16,257 nt of DNA. It comes from Nitrospina sp. (GTDB lineage: Bacteria; Nitrospinota; Nitrospinia; Nitrospinales; VA-1). Where the stretch lies: positions 1-16,257 of the forward strand of contig JABJCF010000411.1 of the NCBI GenBank assembly GCA_018665625.1, given 5' to 3'. Positions 7,617 to 14,121 of the stretch are shown here, piece by piece. Below the pieces are notes generated by a model that saw nothing but the letters and a program-made list of their open reading frames with translations, was not told the origin of the DNA and ran no database searches. A program made the translations under genes and the position numbers. How positions within the stretch are numbered: position 1 is the first letter of the stretch; each line of letters starts with the position of its first letter.

Positions 7617-8696
7617 TCAGAGCTTTGAATTTAGTAACTGAATTATTTTAACATTTGCAGCAGGGAAGGGAAATTGATCGAGCTCTCTGGGCTTTACCCA
7701 TTTCCATCCATCACATGCGGTGGGAGAAAATTTTCCCGAATGTATATGGCATTGAAAAACATGAAGGGTCACTCGAAACCGGGTATAGCTGTGGCGATGG
7801 GTTAATATTTTCTCACCGATTTTTATCCTAAGACCGAGTTCTTCCTTAATTTCTCTACGCAAACATTCCTCCTCAGTTTCACCGGGTTCCATTTTTCCGC
7901 CGGGAAACTCCCAAAGTCCTCCCATTAAACCATCGGCTTTGCGCTTTTGAATGTAAACGTTTCCCTTTTTAAATATTACTGCGGCACATACTTCGATTCT
8001 GGATATTTTGTTTGATGCTTTTGGTGGAGGAAACGATTCCTGCTTGCCTGCATGCTTTGCTTTGCAAATTCGTTTTAAGGGGCACTCCAGGCAAAAGGGA
8101 TTTTTGGGCATACAAATGGTGGCGCCTAATTCCATAAAGGCTTGATTGAAATCACCACAACGGGCTTCAGGGAGCAACTTTTCCATTTCGTTCCAGAGTC
8201 GAGTTTCTGACTTTTTGTTAGTCCCATTTTCTTTTAGGAGCATTAAACGTGATAACACCCGTTTCACATTGCCATCCAAGACAGGAATTTTTTTATCAAA
8301 AGCAATGCTCAAGACAGCCCCTGCCGTATAACGCCCTACCCCTGGAAGTTTTAATATCTCCGGCAATGATTCAGGCACTCTCCCTTCATATTCCTTGCAT
8401 ATTTGGATGGCAGAGTTTCTTAAGTTTCGTGCGCGCGAATAATACCCCAATCCCTCCCAATGTTTGAGCACATTGGATTCGCTGGCAGAAGCAAGTTTTT
8501 TAATATTTGGAAAAGATTTTATCCACTTTTCAAAATAAGGAATGACGGTTTTGACCTGCGTTTGTTGCAGCATAAATTCTGAGACCAGAATTCGATAAGG
8601 GTCACGACTTTTTCGCCAGGGCATATCGCGTTTCTTCTTTCCATACCAATTTAATAAGCGAACCTGTAAAGTTTTGATCTGATTTCGTGAGATCAT
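7617..8696 (-). CDS. mutY: A/G-specific adenine DNA glycosylase MutY with intact Nudix domain
   Basis: 359 aa. MutY removes adenine paired with 8-oxoguanine. The glycosylase part has SEFMLQQTQV with catalytic Glu40, the helix-hairpin-helix LPGVGRYTAGAV (117-128), Asp141 in LDGNVKRVLSR, and the 4Fe-4S cluster cysteines 195, 202, 205 and 211 (C-x6-C-x2-C-x5-C). The C-terminal part (about 232-359) is MutT-like and carries a complete Nudix box, from Gly267 through Glu273 to REIKEELGL (281-289). In E. coli MutY this domain is degenerate and only recognises 8-oxoG. The complete box here allows, but does not prove, hydrolysis of an oxidised nucleotide. The start codon sits inside a perfect 16-bp palindrome. 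It is followed 6 nt later by the CDF exporter. Confidence 0.96.
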   Translation of the reverse strand: MISRNQIKTLQVRLLNWYGKKKRDMPWRKSRDPYRILVSEFMLQQTQVKTVIPYFEKWIKSFPNIKKLASASESNVLKHWEGLGYYSRARNLRNSAIQICKEYEGRVPESLPEILKLPGVGRYTAGAVLSIAFDKKIPVLDGNVKRVLSRLMLLKENGTNKKSETRLWNEMEKLLPEARCGDFNQAFMELGATICMPKNPFCLECPLKRICKAKHAGKQESFPPPKASNKISRIEVCAAVIFKKGNVYIQKRKADGLMGGLWEFPGGKMEPGETEEECLRREIKEELGLRIKIGEKILTHRHSYTRFRVTLHVFQCHIHSGKFSPTACDGWKWVKPRELDQFPFPAANVKIIQLLNSKL

Positions 8697-8708
8697 TTTC
8701 GAAAATGA
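8693..8708. repeat. Perfect 16-bp palindrome over the mutY start codon
   Basis: TCATTTTCGAAAATGA equals its own reverse complement. The mutY start codon on the minus strand is at 8694-8696, inside it. It could be an operator or fold over the initiation site, but one such AT-rich palindrome in a window of this size is not far from chance expectation. Confidence 0.4.
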
Positions 8709-8805
8709 AAGCCCGTGGATTTAAATACGATAGTGAGGCTTTGTTTAAGAGGAAACAGCTTTTATTTTCTTGAAGGTCGCGCCCCATATCCTGCAAGGTA
8801 ATGTA

Positions 8806-9444
8806 TCAAACCCCTATAGCATCTTTGCTCCAGATGACTTTGTGTAATTGGGTTTGCAAGCGAACTGGAAGTCGGTCTTCAAGAATCCACTTAACCATGT
8901 CCTTCAGGTCAAGCTTCTCAAAAACAGGGGAAAACAAAATATGTGCAGATTCATTGATCTTATATTTTTTCACAAACTCTCGGCTCCATTCATAGTCCTC
9001 TCTGTTAAGAATCACGAATTTGACTTCATCATGCGGAGCCAACAATTTTAAGTTATCCAGATTATTTTTTTCATGCTCACCACTTCCGGGGCATTTAAAA
9101 TCCACTATTTTTATTACATCTCGAGGAACTTTTTCCAGTGACAGAGATCCTCCCGTCTCAAGCATGACCTTATATTTTTTTTCAATCAGCCTGTCCATTA
9201 ATGGATATACATCGTCCTGCATCAAGGGTTCGCCGCCGGTGATTTCAACAAGCTTGACCCCGAAACTATCCACTTCTCTAAGTGCGTCATCCAGACTCAT
9301 GTTTTTTCCTTCATGGAAGGCATATGCCGTGTCGCACCAAACACACCGAAGATTACAACCCGTTAATCGCACAAATACACAGGGCAATCCTGTATGGGAA
9401 GATTCCCCCTGAACACTCAAATAGATTTCGTTTATTTTAATCAT
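8806..9444 (-). CDS. queE: 7-carboxy-7-deazaguanine synthase QueE (radical SAM)
   Basis: 212 aa. QueE is a small radical SAM enzyme that rearranges carboxytetrahydropterin to CDG, the third step to preQ0 and queuosine. The cluster motif CNLRCVWC (Cys30, Cys34, Cys37; C-x3-C-x2-C) follows the substrate motif VQGES (11-15) and precedes GGEP (70-73), which binds SAM. KFVILNREDYEW and the short C-terminus fit the family, and the length is normal. No other queuosine gene (queC, queD, queF) is near, so the pathway must be scattered. I see no good ribosome site before the ATG, and no preQ1-riboswitch-like fold in the 72 nt upstream. Confidence 0.95.
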   Translation of the reverse strand: MIKINEIYLSVQGESSHTGLPCVFVRLTGCNLRCVWCDTAYAFHEGKNMSLDDALREVDSFGVKLVEITGGEPLMQDDVYPLMDRLIEKKYKVMLETGGSLSLEKVPRDVIKIVDFKCPGSGEHEKNNLDNLKLLAPHDEVKFVILNREDYEWSREFVKKYKINESAHILFSPVFEKLDLKDMVKWILEDRLPVRLQTQLHKVIWSKDAIGV

Positions 9445-9488
9445 ATGGCATTCTTAAATAGTAAACCCAAGTCTTCACCTACATAACC

Positions 9489-9500
9489 ATTATATGTCAA
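9489..9500 (-). promoter_or_regulatory. Candidate -10 box for queE
   Basis: On the minus strand TTGACA (9500-9495) is followed directly by TATAAT (9494-9489). Both are perfect consensus hexamers but cannot belong to one promoter because the spacing is zero. If TATAAT is the -10 box, transcription would start near 9482 and give a leader of roughly 38 nt. No good -35 box lies 17 nt upstream. Confidence 0.3.
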
Positions 9501-9516
9501 TTTTTGGAATGGAACC

Positions 9517-11013
9517 TTATATCAGCTCTGAGTCTTGAGATTCTACTATAACCGGCAAAGCAATATAAAATGTAGAACCTTCTCCAAGAGAACTAATGAC
9601 TGAGATAGTGCCCCCGTGACGCTCAATGATTCTTTTACAAATGGAAAGCCCCATTCCAGTGCCCTCATATTCACTCCTGCCAACCAGTCGTTCCAAAGGC
9701 CTAAATATTTTCTCCATATATTTCTGGTCGAAACCTATCCCATTATCTTTAACTGATATTTTACAAACCCGGTTTTCCTGCGAACCATTAGACAGCTCGG
9801 ATGCAATTTCAATAACCGGAGAAACCCCTTCTTTTTGAAACTTCAATGAATTTCCTATTAAGTTTATAAACACCTGTTGAATTTGAAATGGTTGAATCTC
9901 TATATCTGGCAAAGGCCCTAATCGAATTTCACCTTTTGACTTTCTGATTTTAAATTCCAAATCAACTAATACTTGTTGAATGACATCCTTTAATTTAATC
10001 GGATGAAATTCTTGATCGGTATGCACGATCACTTTTGAATAATCGAGAAGATCGGAAATCAAAATGCCCATTCTTTCCGATGCTTTCTGCATCCTATGGA
10101 GGTACTCTGCGCCTTTCTTATTAGAAAAATCAGGATCTTCACTTAAAAGAAAGGAATCAAGCCGATCTCCAAAGGTAATAATTTTTCGCAAAGGCTCATT
10201 GAAATCATGAGATGCAATATAGATAAAGTCTTTCAGTTCAACATTTCTTTTTTCAAGTTCATGGGTCTGTCTTTGCAATTCATTAGTTTTCTCTTCTAGA
10301 TTATTGACAACATAATTAATTTCATCGATTAAATGGTTGTAAGCATTACATAGCTCCCCAACTTCGTCTTTACTTTCCGTAAAAATTGGCGGAATTTTTT
10401 CGCCTGGAGAAAATTTTTGCGCGGCATCTTTTAACTTAATTATATCTTTGGTCAAAATTTGGCTGTGGAAAACGATTAGAATAGTTCCCACCAAAAGTAT
10501 CAGCAAACACACCAGCAAGGTTCTTGTCTTGGCGGCCTGCATTTGCAAATGTAAGTTTTTCAAAGAATACCCAATAATTAAATTACCAAAAGTCTCTTTT
10601 TCAAAATAAACAGGAGTCGAAAAAAAACAGACATCCCCAATATGAAACAAATCTTTTGAATGGATATCTTTGGGTAAATTGAGATTCAGTCTATTTGGAT
10701 TGAAAGAGGAAATAAGATTGTCTTGCTCATCAAATATCCCAAGATAAGCCAAATCAGGATCTTTCTTCATTCCCTCTATGGATTGGGTAAGTGCGGTAAA
10801 ATCCAAAAACTTGAAACTTGCACCAATGGTAGCGGCCAAAATTATTCCCATTTCTTGCACTTTTTTTCCCAATCGGGTATTTGCATCTTTTTCCTGTTGT
10901 TGCGTGGAGTAAAATGCGATAAAGGAAATTATCAGAATTAAGGTCAGCATAGAACAAAGCGTAAACTTTGTACGAATCGACCATCCTGAAAAATTTTTTA
11001 TTGGTGGAAGCAT
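9517..11013 (-). CDS. Membrane-bound sensor histidine kinase
   Basis: 498 aa. TM1 (about 16-36) and TM2 (about 164-183) flank a periplasmic sensor of about 125 residues resembling a small Cache/PAS-like fold; its ligand is unknown. A HAMP-like linker (about 185-236) and a coiled coil (about 236-262) follow. The H-box is FIYIASHDFNEPLRKI with phospho-accepting His269, of the type (SHD-x-x-EPLRK) common in phytochrome-like kinases. The ATPase domain has the N-box FINLIGNSLKF (Asn384, Asn388), G1 DNGIG (423-427) and G2 GTGMGLSICKRIIERHGG (451-468). All catalytic boxes are intact. There is no response regulator beside it, so the partner is elsewhere. No strong ribosome site is seen at the ATG. 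It starts divergently from the PNPOx-like gene, 81 nt away. Confidence 0.94.
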   Translation of the reverse strand: MLPPIKNFSGWSIRTKFTLCSMLTLILIISFIAFYSTQQQEKDANTRLGKKVQEMGIILAATIGASFKFLDFTALTQSIEGMKKDPDLAYLGIFDEQDNLISSFNPNRLNLNLPKDIHSKDLFHIGDVCFFSTPVYFEKETFGNLIIGYSLKNLHLQMQAAKTRTLLVCLLILLVGTILIVFHSQILTKDIIKLKDAAQKFSPGEKIPPIFTESKDEVGELCNAYNHLIDEINYVVNNLEEKTNELQRQTHELEKRNVELKDFIYIASHDFNEPLRKIITFGDRLDSFLLSEDPDFSNKKGAEYLHRMQKASERMGILISDLLDYSKVIVHTDQEFHPIKLKDVIQQVLVDLEFKIRKSKGEIRLGPLPDIEIQPFQIQQVFINLIGNSLKFQKEGVSPVIEIASELSNGSQENRVCKISVKDNGIGFDQKYMEKIFRPLERLVGRSEYEGTGMGLSICKRIIERHGGTISVISSLGEGSTFYIALPVIVESQDSELI

Positions 11014-11078
11014 GGATATTGACTATTCCCGAAGTCATAGTGTTAGCTTATTTAACTAATTTTACATTATTTTAGTTT

Positions 11079-11083
11079 GGAGG
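11079..11083 (+). promoter_or_regulatory. Ribosome binding site that fixes a TTG start
   Basis: GGAGG lies 11 nt before TTG at 11095. The family consensus begins with the residues right after this codon (SKFYKDL), and no ATG lies between, so this site decides the start. Confidence 0.75.
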
Positions 11084-11094
11084 TTCATTAAACT

Positions 11095-11637
11095 TTGAGT
11101 AAATTTTATAAAGATTTGAATTCTAAATTGCGTGAGTTCATTGACCAACAAAAAATATTCTTTGTTGGAACAGCTGGGCACCAGGGCCGTGTCAATATAT
11201 CACCTAAAGGTATGGATAGTCTCCGAGTTTTGAATGCCAAACAACTGGTCTGGCTCAATCTTACCGGAAGTGGAAATGAAACTGCCGCACACATCCTAGA
11301 ACAATCTCGAATGACACTCATGTTCTGTGCCTTTGAAGGAAGCCCGCTTATATTGCGAGTTTATGGAAACGCTAAAGCCATCCATCCCAGGGATGATGCA
11401 TGGGCAGAGCACATTGCCCGCTTCCCAAAGTATCCAGGCTCTAGACAGATATTTTCACTCGATGTTGAATCGGCACAAACCTCATGCGGGTTTGCCGTCC
11501 CTAATTACCAGCATCTGGAAGACCGTGATGACCTTGTCAATTGGGCAGAAAAAACGGGTGAAGATGGCGTGAAAAATTATTGGAAAGAAAAAAATCAACT
11601 CAGTATCGATGGCAAACCCACCGAGATATTTAAATAA
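11095..11637 (+). CDS. Pyridoxamine 5'-phosphate oxidase-family (flavin split-barrel) protein
   Basis: 180 aa with a TTG start. The split barrel binds FMN, F420 or heme in different family members; the substrate here is unknown. Conserved blocks are FFVGTAG (22-28), VNISPKGMDSLRVL (33-46), LTGSGNETAAH (56-66), MFCAFEGSPLILRVYG (76-91) and SCGFAVP (130-136). These place it in the subgroup often annotated as 'pyridoxamine 5'-phosphate oxidase family', not in true PdxH. The start is divergent from the histidine kinase. Its 3' end is only 9 nt from the convergent multicopper oxidase stop, with no hairpin between. Confidence 0.9.
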   Translation: MSKFYKDLNSKLREFIDQQKIFFVGTAGHQGRVNISPKGMDSLRVLNAKQLVWLNLTGSGNETAAHILEQSRMTLMFCAFEGSPLILRVYGNAKAIHPRDDAWAEHIARFPKYPGSRQIFSLDVESAQTSCGFAVPNYQHLEDRDDLVNWAEKTGEDGVKNYWKEKNQLSIDGKPTEIFK

Positions 11638-11646
11638 TAATAGAGC

Positions 11647-13656
11647 TTAAAATCGAAAATCCAGGCCCGCCCCCGCGCCAAAATCGGAATGGTATTGGCT
11701 AGTCAGAGAAAGGTTTTTTGTGAGAGTGTATTTTCCTCCAAATAACCATTCTTCTTTGGTCTCTGTATCGTATTCCACATCTGCAAAAATTCCGAAGAGG
11801 CTGGTTAACTGTAACCCCTGCCCAAGCTCTATTCGAAGTTCTCCCCCGCTATCTACTCTTAAGGAAGACTCTATGTTAAAGGGAAGGAGGTAGCGCAATC
11901 CAAAAATCCCACGCTCATATTCGTTAGTAATATTTATTCCAGTGAAAACATTGAGAAAGCGGTTGAAGTAACGATCGTAGGCCAGCTCTATATCGTAATC
12001 CGTTTCGTCAACGCGTTGCCAGCCAACCTGCCATCTTGTGCTGAATATATTTTTGGAATTACTAATGGCTGCCATGCCATCTGTCATATGGGATTGAACA
12101 GTTCCATGTACCCTGGAATACCAAGACTCTTCATAAAGTCTAGGTCGGATAATTTTTAATTCGGTTGCCAACTCCCTGTCTTCATAACTCACCACACGCG
12201 CCATCCCAGACTTGGCATGATAGAGAACATGGCAATGAAAAAACCAATCATTAAATTCATTTGCTTCAAACTCTATTACTCGCGTACCCAGTGGGGGGAC
12301 ATCGATAGTATGCTTGAGAGGCGAGTATTCCCCTTGCCCGTTAAGAACTCGAAAGAAATGTCCATGCAGGTGCATGGGGTGGTGCATCATGGTTTTATTG
12401 ACCAAAACGAATTGAACATTTTCGCCATGGCGGATTCGTATTGAATTCTTCGGTGATAATGTTTCTCCATTTATCGACCAAATATAACGCTCCATATCTC
12501 CTGTTAATGCTAGCGTGACCTTTCGTTTTGGATTCTCGGAAGGCAAAGTGGTTTTTTCTACTGAACGCAGATTGTTATAAGGTGAAGATGTTCCATCATG
12601 AGCACCCATTTTAGAATGCTTTCCTTTCACTTGCATTCCCTCATGGCCCATTGCCATTTTATAAAGTGGAGGTTTTGTCATATCGCGAGCATAAACACGT
12701 TTTCCGCTTCCTATGTAGATAGAACTATACCCAGTACCATCTTGTGCTGTAGCACGGAATTCATAGGAACCGTCAGGAGGAACAGTGACTATGAGGTCAT
12801 AAGTTTCTGCGATGGCCATAAGAAAGCGATCTGTGTTTACAGGCTGAACATCAACACCATCCGCTGAAATGATCTGGATCGGTCCACCTGCAAACTGTAA
12901 ATGGAAATAAGTGGCTGTGGCTGCATTGATAAATCGAAGACGTATTTTTTCTCCAGGTGCGGCGGGAAGAGTTGTTTCGGTTTTTCCATTGGCTAAAAAA
13001 GCATCGTAAGCCACGTCCGAAATATCCATGGGAGGCATGCGCATCCAACTTCGCTGAGCAAGGTTTGTTAGAGCACCTTCTTTCGCGGCCCCCAACAAGC
13101 TTTGCGTGGAACCTTTTTTCAGGCTGTAATAATCACTGCCACTTTTCAAAGTGCGCAATACATCATCCGGATTTTCGTTGATCCAATCAGATAGAATGAT
13201 CACTTCATCCTTATCTGAAGAAACCCGCTCACCCTCTCTGGGAGTGATGACGATAGCCCCATAAACTCCTCGTTGTTCCTGCAATCCGGTATGGGAGTGA
13301 AACCAATAAGTTCCTGCCTGCTTAATCGGGAATTTAAATATTTTTGTTTTCCCCGGCGCAATGGGTGGGTTGGTAACATAAGGCACGCCATCCTGACGAT
13401 AGGGTAAAAGAATCCCATGCCAATGAACGGAAGTCGCAACATCCATCGCATTATGGAAACTAATTTTCGCGATATCGCCTTCTTGAAATTTTAAGGTCGG
13501 GCCCGGGATGGATCCGTTGAGAGCCATTGCCTGTATATTTTTTCCCGTCACGTTGACGGTTTTGTAGTCGATTTCAATTTGATATTCAACCTCTTCCGCA
13601 AAAGCCCAACTCGGGCAGAGAAAGAAGATCAGAATGATAAAATAATATTTTTTCAT
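11647..13656 (-). CDS. CopA-like multicopper oxidase with C-terminal CopB-like beta-barrel extension
   Basis: 669 aa from ATG 13656, chosen because AAGGGGG (13667-13661) lies 4 nt upstream and a signal peptide starts there (cleavage after residue 20, AFA). An in-frame start 23 codons earlier would bury the signal. Three cupredoxin domains cover about 25-490. Copper ligands are HWHG (His78, His80), HSH (His120, His122), HPMHLHGH (426-433) and HCHVLYHAKSGM with type-1 Cys475, His480 and Met485. A Met/His-rich loop (334-353) recalls copper-resistance CopA/PcoA. Residues about 535-669 form about eight alternating amphipathic strands and end in Phe, like an outer-membrane barrel and recalling the CopB C-terminus. 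The expected role is oxidising periplasmic Cu(I), possibly held at the outer membrane; the barrel assignment is inference. Confidence 0.93.
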   Translation of the reverse strand: MKKYYFIILIFFLCPSWAFAEEVEYQIEIDYKTVNVTGKNIQAMALNGSIPGPTLKFQEGDIAKISFHNAMDVATSVHWHGILLPYRQDGVPYVTNPPIAPGKTKIFKFPIKQAGTYWFHSHTGLQEQRGVYGAIVITPREGERVSSDKDEVIILSDWINENPDDVLRTLKSGSDYYSLKKGSTQSLLGAAKEGALTNLAQRSWMRMPPMDISDVAYDAFLANGKTETTLPAAPGEKIRLRFINAATATYFHLQFAGGPIQIISADGVDVQPVNTDRFLMAIAETYDLIVTVPPDGSYEFRATAQDGTGYSSIYIGSGKRVYARDMTKPPLYKMAMGHEGMQVKGKHSKMGAHDGTSSPYNNLRSVEKTTLPSENPKRKVTLALTGDMERYIWSINGETLSPKNSIRIRHGENVQFVLVNKTMMHHPMHLHGHFFRVLNGQGEYSPLKHTIDVPPLGTRVIEFEANEFNDWFFHCHVLYHAKSGMARVVSYEDRELATELKIIRPRLYEESWYSRVHGTVQSHMTDGMAAISNSKNIFSTRWQVGWQRVDETDYDIELAYDRYFNRFLNVFTGINITNEYERGIFGLRYLLPFNIESSLRVDSGGELRIELGQGLQLTSLFGIFADVEYDTETKEEWLFGGKYTLTKNLSLTSQYHSDFGAGAGLDFRF

Positions 13657-13660
13657 AGAA

Positions 13661-13667
13661 CCCCCTT
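13661..13667 (-). promoter_or_regulatory. Ribosome binding site of the multicopper oxidase
   Basis: AAGGGGG on the minus strand, 4 nt before ATG 13656. It selects this start over the in-frame codon at 13725. Confidence 0.7.
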
Positions 13668-13774
13668 GGCCCGGCAAGATGCGAAACAAGGCACACCCTT
13701 TTGTTGCAAGCACAAGCAGACGCACTGCTGGCGTAAAAATTTCGCTGCCGAAAACCTGTAAAAGTAAATGCTAA

Positions 13775-13801
13775 GTAAAAAAGTTGGGGAACTTAACTTT
13801 T
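13775..13801 (-). terminator. Weak dyad overlapping the small-protein stop codon
   Basis: On the minus strand AAAAGTT (13801-13795) can pair with AACTTTT (13785-13779). A shorter alternative stem (13794-13790 with 13785-13781) has a four-base loop. A T-run follows. The stems are AT-only or very short, so it could be a weak attenuator between the small protein and the oxidase, or chance. Confidence 0.25.
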
Positions 13802-14059
13802 AGGAGGGGGACTTTCAGGAGTTAATGAAGGGGGAAGATATAAGTAGCGCGTTGTTTGAAGAGAAGAATAAAAGATATTATCCGCTTTCTCAACGGCATT
13901 TTGAAAAACCGCTTGGGCAATGCAATTATTACAACTCACTTTCATGGCGCAATCCATAGAGTCCATATGCGGCATTGCTGAAGCGGCATTTGAAAACGCT
14001 ACCACCAAAATTGCCGATAGCAGAACCGTTAGAATTTTATTTCGCCTTGGGGCTTTCAT
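13793..14059 (-). CDS. Small exported Met/His/Cys-containing protein, possible copper-binding
   Basis: 88 aa, family not recognised with certainty. A basic start (MKAPRRNK) and hydrophobic core lead to a signal cleavage site after ASA (residue 28). The mature protein begins MPHMDSMDCAMKVSCNNC, with Met29, His31, Met32, Met35, Met39 and Cys37, Cys43 and Cys46, a cluster suited to soft metals. The tail is proline-rich (LPPSLTPESPPPKS), as in small secreted proteins of the DUF2946 kind found near copper genes; that likeness is from memory. AGGG lies about 5 nt before the ATG. It is on the same strand as, and 136 nt upstream of, the multicopper oxidase. A role in periplasmic copper binding is inferred from composition and position. 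Confidence 0.75.
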   Translation of the reverse strand: MKAPRRNKILTVLLSAILVVAFSNAASAMPHMDSMDCAMKVSCNNCIAQAVFQNAVEKADNIFYSSLQTTRYLYLPPSLTPESPPPKS

Positions 14060-14121
14060 AACAACCCTAATATAGGTTCTGCAGGAAAATAATGCAATAG
14101 GTTGCTCGAAGGAGAGGTTCT

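Noticed and set aside
8602..8796. Minus-strand frame between queE and mutY
   Set aside because: It overlaps the start of mutY in another frame and shows no recognisable protein features or start signal.
9445..9516. Possible preQ1 riboswitch before queE
   Set aside because: The leader lacks the short C-rich loop and A-rich tail pattern of preQ1-I, and no pseudoknot-like pairing was found by eye.
11638..11646. Bidirectional terminator between the PNPOx-like gene and the multicopper oxidase
   Set aside because: Only 9 nt separate the two stops and no hairpin is present.
13657..13725. In-frame N-terminal extension of the multicopper oxidase
   Set aside because: It would place 23 residues before a clear signal peptide and lacks the strong ribosome site found before ATG 13656.
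14069..14097. Promoter TTGCAT-17-TATATT on the minus strand before the small secreted protein
   Set aside because: The -35 box is poor, and transcription would start only a couple of bases before the ATG, after the ribosome site.
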